Below are positions 28,063-35,147 of a DNA stretch of 64,000 bases, in pieces. Source of the stretch: Nocardiopsis sp. CNR-923 (GTDB taxonomy: Bacteria > Actinomycetota > Actinomycetes > Streptosporangiales > Streptosporangiaceae); NCBI RefSeq assembly GCF_001942255.1, contig NZ_MKKC01000068.1:17621-81620 (forward strand), in the 5' to 3' direction. The position numbers and the translations under genes were made by a program. The first letter of the stretch is position 1. The number at the start of each line of letters is the position of its first letter. Below the pieces are notes generated by a model, which saw only the letters and a program-made list of their open reading frames with translations, did no database searches and was not told where the DNA came from.

Positions 28063-29311
28063 CTCCCGCTGCGGTCAGCGCCTCGTCCCATGTCGTGGGC
28101 TCGTCCAGCAGACCCCGGTAACGCATGGTCCGCGGCGTTGACCGCAACCCCAGCACCCCGGTGAGGAGCCCGCCGCGGCCCAGGAAGGCCACGAACTTGC
28201 GGTCCTCCGCAGACCCGTGCACGAACGCGACCTTATCGGCGGGTGCGGCCTGTCCCAGCAGCTGGATCTTCATCTTGTATTGGTCCGACCAGAAATAGGG
28301 CACCGGGGTGAAGGGGGTGCGCCCCGAGCCCGCGAGGAGGTTGCGGGCCGCCGCCTCCCCCTGCTGACTGGCGTTCGTCCAGTGCTCCAGCCGGATCCGG
28401 CCGCCGTAGCGCGGGTGCGGCCAGTTCGCCAGGTCGCCGACGGCGTACACGTCGGGCACGGACGTCGCCGAGAACGCGTCGCAGGCGACCGCGCCGTCGG
28501 GGAGCAGTTCCACGCCCGACCCGTGCAGCCACTCGGTGTTCAGGTGCACACCCAGCCCCGCCACCACGAGGGACGCCTCGACCGCGGATCCGTCGGCCAG
28601 CCGGACGCGCTCCACGCGGTCGGCGCCCTCGAATCCGGTCACGCCCACCCCGAGACGCACGTCGACGCCGTTCTCCCGGTGCAGTTCGGTCAGGATCCGT
28701 CCGATCCTCGGGTCGATCACCCGCGTCAGCGGCGTGGTCGCCGCCTCCACCAGCGTCACCTCCATGCCCACGGCACGGGCGCTGGCCGCAACCTCGGCGC
28801 CCACGAAGCCCGCTCCGACGACCACGAGGCGGCCGCCGGAGTCGAAGGCGGCGCGCACGGCCTCGGCGTCGTCCAGGGTGCGCAGCACGTGCACGCCCGC
28901 GAGGGTCGTGTCGGGCCGTCGCGCCCGGGCGCCGGTCGCGATGACGAGGCCGTCGTAGCGCACGGTCTCCGAGCCCTCGGGTCCCGTCACGTCGACCTCG
29001 CGCGCCCGTGTGTGGAGCCGGACGGCGCGGGTGTTCGGGCGAAAGTCCAGGTCCAGGGCGTCCAGCGCGGCGTCGTCGCGCAGCCGCAGGGCGCGGTGTC
29101 CCACGAGCCAGCCAGGAGCGCCGTTGGACGGGTCCATCCCTGCCCCGGTGAGGACCTCCTTGGACAGCGGGGGCCGCGAGTACGGGCGGTACGGTTCCTC
29201 GCCGACCAGCGTGATCCGACCGTCGAACCCCTGCTCGCGCAGGGACTCCGCGGCGTGCAGCCCCGCCATTCCGGCGCCGGCGATGACGATGTCGCTGAGG
29301 GTGTCCGGCAC
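28046..29311 (-). CDS. NAD(P)H-dependent ferredoxin reductase (FAD)
   Basis: 421 residues. Two Rossmann folds are visible: FAD site IVIAGAGMAGLHAAESLREQG and NAD site LVVVGAGFVGAEVAASARAVG. The FAD-closing motif is VYAVGDLANW, followed by the C-terminal reductase domain with FWSDQYKMKIQLLGQ. It belongs to the putidaredoxin/rhodocoxin reductase family, which passes electrons from NAD(P)H to ferredoxins for P450s or dioxygenases. GTG at 29311 follows GGAAAGGCACCACA. Its 3' end overlaps the ferredoxin gene on the opposite strand, so the two form a natural pair. Some 3'-end antisense effect is possible. Confidence 0.92.
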   Translation of the reverse strand: MPDTLSDIVIAGAGMAGLHAAESLREQGFDGRITLVGEEPYRPYSRPPLSKEVLTGAGMDPSNGAPGWLVGHRALRLRDDAALDALDLDFRPNTRAVRLHTRAREVDVTGPEGSETVRYDGLVIATGARARRPDTTLAGVHVLRTLDDAEAVRAAFDSGGRLVVVGAGFVGAEVAASARAVGMEVTLVEAATTPLTRVIDPRIGRILTELHRENGVDVRLGVGVTGFEGADRVERVRLADGSAVEASLVVAGLGVHLNTEWLHGSGVELLPDGAVACDAFSATSVPDVYAVGDLANWPHPRYGGRIRLEHWTNASQQGEAAARNLLAGSGRTPFTPVPYFWSDQYKMKIQLLGQAAPADKVAFVHGSAEDRKFVAFLGRGGLLTGVLGLRSTPRTMRYRGLLDEPTTWDEALTAAGATPSG

Positions 29312-29366
29312 TGTGGTGCCTTTCCGGTGTCGGGTCAGGTCGTGTTCGCCGGGGTCAGGGCCCGGA

Positions 29367-30347
29367 CTACAGCGCGCGGACCTCCCCGACGGGCGCGCCT
29401 CCGCCGTGGACGTCGACGCGCAGGAGGTCGTGCACGGGGGAGACGTCCACGCCGATGGCGCGCAGGGCGTCGAGTGCGACCAGGGTACGCGCCCGCTCCT
29501 CGGCGTCGCCGTCGCTGATCTTGACCGCGACGGTCTCGCCGGTGGGCGCGCCGATGAGGTGCACCCCGTCCGCGCCGATCTTGGCCACCATCCCCGGGAC
29601 GCGGGTCATGAGCACGGTGTCGATCCGGTCGGCGCCCGACACGTATTCCGGGTGGGCGCTCATCGCGTCGGTGACGGCGCGCTCGGGGCTGCCCTCGGGG
29701 GCGGCGCGCATGCGCCGCAGGCCCCGGGCGAGCCCGACCAGGGAGACGGCCAACTGGGGCGCCCCGCAGCCGTCGACGGCGGTGTGCGAGACGCGTTCGC
29801 CGGTCAGTTCCTCGACGGTCTCTCGGACCAGGACCTGGAGGGGGTGCTCGGGGTCGAGGTAGTCGTCGGTGCTCCAACCCCGCTGGACGCAGGCGGAGAG
29901 CATGCCCGCGTGCTTGCCTGAGCAGTTCATGAGGAGGCGTTCGGGTTCGCGGCCCGCGCGCAGGAAGTCGCGGCGCGCCGCCCGCCCGCCGGGGATGTCC
30001 TCCGGGCACCGCAGGGCGTCGGGGGTGAGCCCTGCCTTGGTGAGGATGCGCTCGGCCTCGGCGGCGTGCATGTCCTCGCCGCCGTGGCTGCCCGCGGCGA
30101 TGGCGAGGGAGCTGCCCTCCAGCGGGGCGCCCGCGCGCAGCATGGCCAGGGCCTGGAAGGGCTTGGCGGCCGAACGGGGGAACATGGGCTGGTGGACGGG
30201 GCCGCGCGCGAGGGCGATCCGCCCGGTCGGGGTCAGGGCGACCACCGCGCCGTAGTGGACGCTCTCCCGCATTCCGGAACGGGTGACCTCCGCGAGGGGC
30301 ACGTATTCCGGGTACGGGCTCAGCGTCGGCCGCGGGGTGTGGGGCAT
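29367..30347 (-). CDS. L-asparaginase II family protein
   Basis: 326 residues of the asparaginase II (Rhizobium etli type) family, distinct from E. coli AnsA/AnsB. Motifs include FPRSAAKPFQALAM, AAGSHGGEDMHAAEAERIL, LMNCSGKHAGMLSAC and AVDGCGAPQLAVSL. These supply the Ser/Lys/Cys active-site groups known for this family. It hydrolyses asparagine to aspartate and ammonia, and is cytosolic (no signal peptide). ATG follows GGCGAGGAGATCCCGC. A palindrome 40-60 bases upstream may be a regulator site. Confidence 0.92.
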   Translation of the reverse strand: MPHTPRPTLSPYPEYVPLAEVTRSGMRESVHYGAVVALTPTGRIALARGPVHQPMFPRSAAKPFQALAMLRAGAPLEGSSLAIAAGSHGGEDMHAAEAERILTKAGLTPDALRCPEDIPGGRAARRDFLRAGREPERLLMNCSGKHAGMLSACVQRGWSTDDYLDPEHPLQVLVRETVEELTGERVSHTAVDGCGAPQLAVSLVGLARGLRRMRAAPEGSPERAVTDAMSAHPEYVSGADRIDTVLMTRVPGMVAKIGADGVHLIGAPTGETVAVKISDGDAEERARTLVALDALRAIGVDVSPVHDLLRVDVHGGGAPVGEVRAL

Positions 30348-30386
30348 GCGGGATCTCCTCGCCGTTGAGGTGCGGGTGCGCGGGGA

Positions 30387-30424
30387 GTGTCCATGTTTCT
30401 GTGGACACGAATAAGAACGTTACA
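30387..30424 (-). promoter_or_regulatory. operator-like palindrome and AT-rich control region of the asparaginase gene
   Basis: GTGTCCA and TGGACAC, perfect complements 8 bases apart, occupy 30387-30408. GAACGTTACA at 30415-30424 follows. The stretch 30390-30435 is strikingly AT-rich for this genome. The site lies about 40 bases before the asparaginase ATG, where a repressor would act. The regulator is unknown. Confidence 0.45.
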
Positions 30425-30616
30425 TAATGCACCTTTCTTCCGGTGTTGGGGTGGGATCAACCACTCGTGCCCCGCTCACGCTCGTGCCGGGACGGCGCCG
30501 TGCGGGCACGGTCACGCGCACGGCGGTTCGCTGTCGCGCACGGGGAGTAAGGTCGGTTCGAGTACGACCGGGCCGGACACCGGCGAACCGGCGGTGACGA
30601 GTGAGTGGAGCAGGCG

Positions 30617-31531
30617 ATGGGAACGCTGCGGTGGGGCTCGCTGACCCGCAGGCGGGTCGGCCCGCGGGCGGCGGACCTGGAGTACGCGGTGCTCGACACG
30701 GAGACGACCGGGCTGGATCCGCGCACGGGCGCCCGCGTCGTCGAGGTCGCCGTGGTGCGGCTGCGCGGTGACGGCACGGTGGTCGAGGAGTTCAACACAC
30801 TGGTGGACCCGCGCGCCGAGGTCGACGGGCGCGAGTTCCACGGCATCGGCGACAGCGACACCGTCGGCGCGCCCACCTCCGCCCAGCTGGTGCCCAAGCT
30901 GACCGAACTCGTCTCCGGGGCGGTCGTGGTCAGCCACAACCTGGACTTCGAGCAGCGCTTCCTGGCCTCCGAGCTGGTCCCCGCGGGCCTGCCCCCGGGG
31001 CAGTCCGGCCTGTGCACGCTGCGCGCCCTGCGCTCCCAGCTCGACCTGCGCCGCTACTCGCTCGCCCGCGCCTCCCACGCGCTCAGCGGGGATTGGCCCA
31101 CCGGGCAGCACACCGCGCTCGGCGACGCCCGGGCCTGCGCCAAGATCCTCGCCGAGCTGCTGACCAACGCCCCCGGCGAGCTGCGTTACGACGGCCCCGA
31201 GCCGAGGATCCTTCCGGCCCCCGGTGCTCGGGGCGAGGCCGCCCGCGTGCGGTGGAAACCGCGCACGGGAGGCGGCCCCGGCGGCCTCGGCCCGCTCCGC
31301 CCCTGGCCGTCGTGCTGGCGGAAGGCCGAGCTGGACCCCGTCCTGTGCGGCGGCGCGTTCGACGAACGATCGCGTGCCGAGGCGGAACTGGCCGCCCGCC
31401 GCGACACCCGACTGCGCGCGCGGATGGCCGCGGTCGCCGCGGTGACGGGCGCGGCGGCCGCCGCGGCCGTCGGCGGTCTGCTGGTGCGCATGGCGGGAGA
31501 CTCCGGCGGGCTCAGAGGCCGGAGAGCGTGA
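30617..31531 (+). CDS. DnaQ-like 3'-5' exonuclease with C-terminal membrane span
   Basis: About 304 residues. The DEDDh exonuclease motifs are complete: AVLDTETTGLDPRTG (Exo I), SHNLDFEQRFL (Exo II), and QHTALGDARACAKIL (Exo III). Such stand-alone domains degrade single-stranded DNA or RNA ends or proofread. The C-terminal half is Arg/Pro-rich and ends in an Ala-rich hydrophobic span (MAAVAAVTGAAAAAAVGGLLV), unusual for an exonuclease and suggesting membrane attachment. ATG at 30617 follows GGAGCAGGCG; a GTG four codons upstream is possible. It converges with the next gene and overlaps its end by 20 bases. Confidence 0.85.
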   Translation: MGTLRWGSLTRRRVGPRAADLEYAVLDTETTGLDPRTGARVVEVAVVRLRGDGTVVEEFNTLVDPRAEVDGREFHGIGDSDTVGAPTSAQLVPKLTELVSGAVVVSHNLDFEQRFLASELVPAGLPPGQSGLCTLRALRSQLDLRRYSLARASHALSGDWPTGQHTALGDARACAKILAELLTNAPGELRYDGPEPRILPAPGARGEAARVRWKPRTGGGPGGLGPLRPWPSCWRKAELDPVLCGGAFDERSRAEAELAARRDTRLRARMAAVAAVTGAAAAAAVGGLLVRMAGDSGGLRGRRA

Positions 31532-31817
31532 GGAAGAAGGCCACGATCAGCGCGCTTCCGCCGACCGCCGTGCACAGGGCGCGCCCCTGCTCGGTGAGTC
31601 GCGCGGAGGCCAGTTCGACGCGTGCGCGCGTGCCGACGGCACCGGCGGCCGGTCTCGGGCGTGCGGTTGTGCCGCCGCGCGCGGCGACGGCCCGGGAGCG
31701 GGCCGCGGAGCCCCGGCGCCGGGCGGGGAGGCGGCCCGCCGGAACGTAGCGGGGCACCTTGTTGAACAGGGCGAGCGACACCAGCGCGGCGCCGAACAGA
31801 ATCAGGGCGAGGGACAC
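31512..31817 (-). CDS. small two-span membrane protein
   Basis: About 101 residues from GTG 31817. A first span LALILFGAALVSLALFNKV, a basic Arg/Ala linker (PARRRGSAARSRAVAARGG), and a last span ALCTAVGGSALIVAFFLTLSGL suggest a helical hairpin with the linker in the cytoplasm. No family is recognised. It converges on the exonuclease gene. An ATG 81 bases further upstream would add residues that do not look coding. Confidence 0.55.
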   Translation of the reverse strand: MSLALILFGAALVSLALFNKVPRYVPAGRLPARRRGSAARSRAVAARGGTTARPRPAAGAVGTRARVELASARLTEQGRALCTAVGGSALIVAFFLTLSGL

Positions 31818-31968
31818 GTCGGGGAGGGCCTCACGACTCGTCGGGTGGTCGGCTGCCCGGGAGGGGCGGGCAGCCCGATTCTCACCGAGGCCGGCCACAC
31901 ACCGCGACTTCGACCGCCGCGGACAGGCCCACCGCGCAGATTACGGGCCCGCCCTTATCGCAGCACGT

Positions 31969-32627
31969 TCAGGCGCTGGCACCGTGGGTCACGGTCCGGG
32001 TGGGTTTCGGCAGGATGGTGTCCACGGTTTCGGGGGCCACGCCCAGAGCGCGCAGGACGAACCGCGTCACCAGCGCGTGGGTCTCGTCGAGGTCGATCTC
32101 CCCGCTCACGAGCGGGATGCGCTGGGAGCCCACCACGGACAGGGTCAGCCGGGCGGTCGCCTCGGCGGGCAGCGGGTCGAACTCACCCGCGACCGTACCC
32201 TCCTCCAGGATCTCGGTGAGCAGGCGTTGCATGGGCGCGACGTGCGCCGCGAGCGCTGGTAGGCGTCGGGGCCGAGGCTGGCCCCGAGCTCGGCGGCGGG
32301 TGGGTGCGGATGGGCGACGATGCCTTCGAGCTGGAGACGGACGAACGCGGAGACCCTGCGCGCGGCGGACACCCCCGAGGGGAGCTCGCGCCTGTACCGG
32401 TCGACGAACGCCCCGCTGACCTCCTCGGTGAAGGCCAGGAGCAGCGTCGCCTTGTCGGGGAAGTAGTTGTACAGGGCCGTGCGCGTGATGCCCGCGGCGT
32501 TGGCCACGTGGGTCATGGAGACGCGGTCGATTCCCTGTGACCGGATCAGCTCGTCGACGGCCGCCATGATGCGCTCCCGGGTGCGGGCACGGTGCGCGGC
32601 GATGGTCGGTGCCGTGATCTTGGGCAT
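31969..32627 (-). CDS. TetR family transcriptional regulator (one apparent frameshift)
   Basis: About 220 residues. The TetR helix-turn-helix is clear: TRERIMAAVDELIRSQGIDRVSMTHVANAAGITRTALYNYFPDK. The ligand domain follows. Near 32253 CGCTCGCGG should read CGCCTCGCGG, joining DAYQR to LAAHVAPMQRLLTEILEEG. It lies 112 bases downstream of the heme oxygenase gene in the same direction, with a 16-bp perfect palindrome in the gap. It may regulate itself and possibly heme oxygenase. The ligand is unknown. Confidence 0.85.
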
Positions 32628-32715
32628 CCTCCTATGGTGTCACGCCGATCGACCGGGTGGCACGGGGCGGCGACTCCGGGTCACCGTTCTGGGGCACGGG
32701 GTGACCGGCGCGGTG

Positions 32716-32731
32716 GTGTCCGCGCGGACAC
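32716..32731 (-). promoter_or_regulatory. 16-bp perfect palindrome, candidate operator of the TetR gene
   Basis: GTGTCCGCGCGGACAC is a perfect palindrome 89 bases before the TetR start and 9 bases after the heme oxygenase stop. The half-site GTGTCC recurs at 30387. It could also act as a weak terminator, but the absence of a loop and T tract favours an operator. Confidence 0.4.
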
Positions 32732-32739
32732 GCCCCAGG

Positions 32740-33426
32740 TCAGTCGACCTGGGCGCGGGGTGTGTGGCGGCGTCCGAGGTCGGCCAGGACCTCGGTGTTG
32801 AGCTGGTAGGCCAGACGGGTCTCACTGACGAGGCGGTCGGCGGCGGCCGGGGTCAGTTCGAGGGAGTCGAGCCGCGCGCGGTACTCGGAGCGGAACCGCG
32901 GCAGGCTCCCGAGCCCGTCGAAGACGTAGAAGGACAGACCCTCGTGGGTGAGGCCGTAGGTCCTGGCGGCCACCCGGCGGATGAACTGGCCACCGGACAC
33001 GTCGCCCATGTAACGCGTGTAGTGGTGGGCGACGAACCCCTCGGGGTGGTCGGCCATCCGCTCGATGCGCGCCGTGTAGGCGCGGGTGGCGGGACTGGGG
33101 GAGACGCGGTCCCGGAAGTCCGGTCCCAGCAAGTGTTCCAGGTCGCGGACGAGCGCGGGCACGCGCAGGAGTTCGGGCTGGTGGAAGCGGCCCGCCACGG
33201 GATCGTCGGCCAGGGCCCGGCCCAGGTCCTCCAGGGCGACGTAGGCGAAGTAGTGCTGGGCCACCATCGCGGTGTAGCCGTCGAGGGGGAGGACGCCCTC
33301 CATGAGCGTCCGGGTGAAGCCGTGGTGCTCCGCCGCCTCGTGATCGCCCCACGTTGCCGCCCTGAGCCGTTCGGAGAACGGGACCTCGCCGTGTCGGGAC
33401 GTGGGGGCCTGGGTCGTCGCGTTCAT
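32740..33426 (-). CDS. hmuO: heme oxygenase
   Basis: 228 residues in one frame. It opens the heme ring to biliverdin, CO and iron, for iron gain or heme detoxification. The proximal His is in TWGDHEAAEHHGF (H29). The distal-helix signature is YMGDVSGGQFIRR. GLSFYVFDGL and the FHQPELLRVPALVRDLEHLLG region are standard. ATG follows GAAGGCGGACGGCTCGG. The AT-rich region upstream holds two inverted repeats, so expression is probably controlled, perhaps by iron or heme. No heme importer is nearby. Confidence 0.94.
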   Translation of the reverse strand: MNATTQAPTSRHGEVPFSERLRAATWGDHEAAEHHGFTRTLMEGVLPLDGYTAMVAQHYFAYVALEDLGRALADDPVAGRFHQPELLRVPALVRDLEHLLGPDFRDRVSPSPATRAYTARIERMADHPEGFVAHHYTRYMGDVSGGQFIRRVAARTYGLTHEGLSFYVFDGLGSLPRFRSEYRARLDSLELTPAAADRLVSETRLAYQLNTEVLADLGRRHTPRAQVD

Positions 33427-33458
33427 CCGAGCCGTCCGCCTTCCGCTTCGGGTATTTC

Positions 33459-33514
33459 ATGACATGATGTCATCAACACGGGACCCGGTGTCAAGATTTA
33501 TATGACATATTGTC
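33459..33514 (-). promoter_or_regulatory. promoter with two inverted repeats upstream of heme oxygenase
   Basis: ATGACATGATGTCAT (33459-33473) is a perfect inverted repeat around a central G. GACATATTGTC (33504-33514) repeats the same half-site, TGACA/TGTC. On the minus strand TTGACA lies between them, with TGACAT 16 bases on as a possible -10. Two copies of one half-site around promoter elements indicate a repressor site. It is not a DtxR or Fur consensus that I recognise. The nearby TetR is one candidate. Confidence 0.55.
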
Positions 33515-33842
33515 GCAAAAATATCTGACACACCGGGGATGCGAGCCGAACATCACATCTCGCACGTGTCCGTGCATGCGCGACTGCGCGTGCGGAAAGC
33601 GGACGCAGCCGCACTGCACGTGCACCACCGAGCGGTCGCCGCGGCTCCCACGTGCGACGGAGGGACACCCGCCGCGGTGCCCGACGTTGCATGTGTCTCG
33701 TCCCGCGCGCTGGTCAACAGGTCGCCATGGCGTTTATCGTTTGGGTGTCGTGTGGGTCCGAACCGCCGGGAAGACCCGAGTGTCCAACCTCCGGGCACGC
33801 GGCGCGGCAGTGCCCCACGGACCAGCAGACCAAAGGCGATGA
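33515..33842. other. intergenic region between heme oxygenase and the signalling module
   Basis: About 330 bases without a convincing gene; open frames here are Arg/Cys-rich and unlike neighbouring proteins. Several copies of CACGTG-like and GCGCATGC-like words give hairpin potential. The promoter of the downstream phosphatase gene should be near 33720-33800, where GTTTATCGTTTGGG is the only AT-rich patch. Confidence 0.4.
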
Positions 33843-35147
33843 GTGGATACCAGGAGAACAGGGCACGATCCCGTGACGGTGATCGGCGACGAGACGGCCT
33901 GGGCCGTCACCACACACGGCGCCGCCGCGCATGACGGCGCCGTCCTCGGTGACGACGCCGCCCCGCCCCACCGCGTGGACGCGGCCGTCGAATCGGTCGA
34001 CGTCCTGCTTGTCGAAGACGACCCGGGCGACGCCCTCCTCGCCGAGGAACTGCTCGCCGACACCCCACTGACGACGCGCATCACGTGGGTGCCCACGCTC
34101 GCGGACGCGCGCGCTGCCCTGAAGGGCTTCCGCGGCTGCGTCCTCCTCGACCTCAACCTCCCCGACGCGCAGGGCCTGGACCTGCTGCGCGAGGTGCTCC
34201 AGAGCGCGCCCTCGGCCGCCGTCGTCGTCCTCACCGGCCTCGACGACGAACACGAGGGCGTGGCCGCGGTCGCCGCCGGCGCCCAGGACTACCTCGTCAA
34301 GGGCCAGGTCGACGGCTCTCTCCTCGGCCGGAGCCTGCGCTACTCGCTGGAGCGCCGCCGCGCCGACGACAACGCGCGCCAACTGCACGAGGCGCGGATG
34401 CGCGCCCGCGAGAACACTCGCCTCGAACGCGGCCTCCTGCCCCAGGTCCTCCTCCAGAGCTCACCGCTGAGCCACCGCGCCTACTACCGTCCCGGCCGCA
34501 AGCGCGCCGTGGTCGGCGGCGACTTCTACGACGCCGTGGAGAAGAACGGCACCACGCACGTCATCATCGGCGACGTCAGCGGCCACGGCCCCGACGAGGC
34601 CGCGCTCGGGGTGAGCCTGCGCATCGCCTGGCGGACCCTCGTCATGGCCGGGGTCGCCGAGGACCGCGTGCTGCCCAACCTTGAGGAGATACTGGTCAGC
34701 GAGCGGGCCCAGGAGGAGATGTACGCCACACTGTGCATGGCCAGCCTGGACACCGGCACCGACCGCGTGCGCGTCCGCCTCCTCGGCCACCCGCCGCCCC
34801 TGGTCATCCAGGACGGATCGGTCGTGGAGGCCCAGGCGTCCCCGCAGCCGCCGCTGGGCGTGTTCCCCGTCGAGGCCGCCGACGTGGACGAGGTCGTCCT
34901 GCCGGTGGGCGCGAGCATGCTCTTCTACACCGACGGTCTCGTCGACGCCTACGACGGTCGCCCGCCCGCGCGGTTGGAGGTGGCTGGTCTGCGCCGCATG
35001 GTCAGCGGCGTCCTGGACCAGGGCGTCTCCCTGAGGCGCCTGCCCGAACACGTGGTGGACGAGGCCGAGCGCAGCAACGGCGGCCCGCTCCAGGACGACG
35101 TGGCGATGCTGCTCATCGCGCACGGCGTGAACGGGGACGGCGCGTGA
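33843..35147 (+). CDS. response regulator fused to PP2C (SpoIIE/RsbU-type) phosphatase
   Basis: 434 residues. A receiver domain (about 50-170; [35 protein letters not shown] with the phospho-acceptor Asp, VVVLTGLDDEHEG, DYLVKGQ) is followed by a linker helix (RADDNARQLHEARMRAREN). The PP2C-like SpoIIE domain follows (about 215-430; GGDFYDAVEKNGTTHVIIGDVSGHGPDEA and MLFYTDGLVDAYDG carry the metal Asp residues). Such proteins dephosphorylate anti-anti-sigma factors when their receiver is phosphorylated. GTG follows GACCAAAGGCGATGA. Its stop overlaps the next start (GTGA), so it is co-translated with the kinase. Confidence 0.9.
   Translation: MDTRRTGHDPVTVIGDETAWAVTTHGAAAHDGAVLGDDAAPPHRVDAAVESVDVLLVEDDPGDALLAEELLADTPLTTRITWVPTLADARAALKGFRGCVLLDLNLPDAQGLDLLREVLQSAPSAAVVVLTGLDDEHEGVAAVAAGAQDYLVKGQVDGSLLGRSLRYSLERRRADDNARQLHEARMRARENTRLERGLLPQVLLQSSPLSHRAYYRPGRKRAVVGGDFYDAVEKNGTTHVIIGDVSGHGPDEAALGVSLRIAWRTLVMAGVAEDRVLPNLEEILVSERAQEEMYATLCMASLDTGTDRVRVRLLGHPPPLVIQDGSVVEAQASPQPPLGVFPVEAADVDEVVLPVGASMLFYTDGLVDAYDGRPPARLEVAGLRRMVSGVLDQGVSLRRLPEHVVDEAERSNGGPLQDDVAMLLIAHGVNGDGA

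Noticed and set aside
33720..33800. A sigma-B-type promoter (GTTT spaced to GGGTA) before the REC-PP2C gene
   Set aside because: GTTT and GGGTCC words occur, but the spacings are 11 or 18 bases and the -10 part does not match. The RsbU-like product made the idea attractive, but the sequence does not support it.
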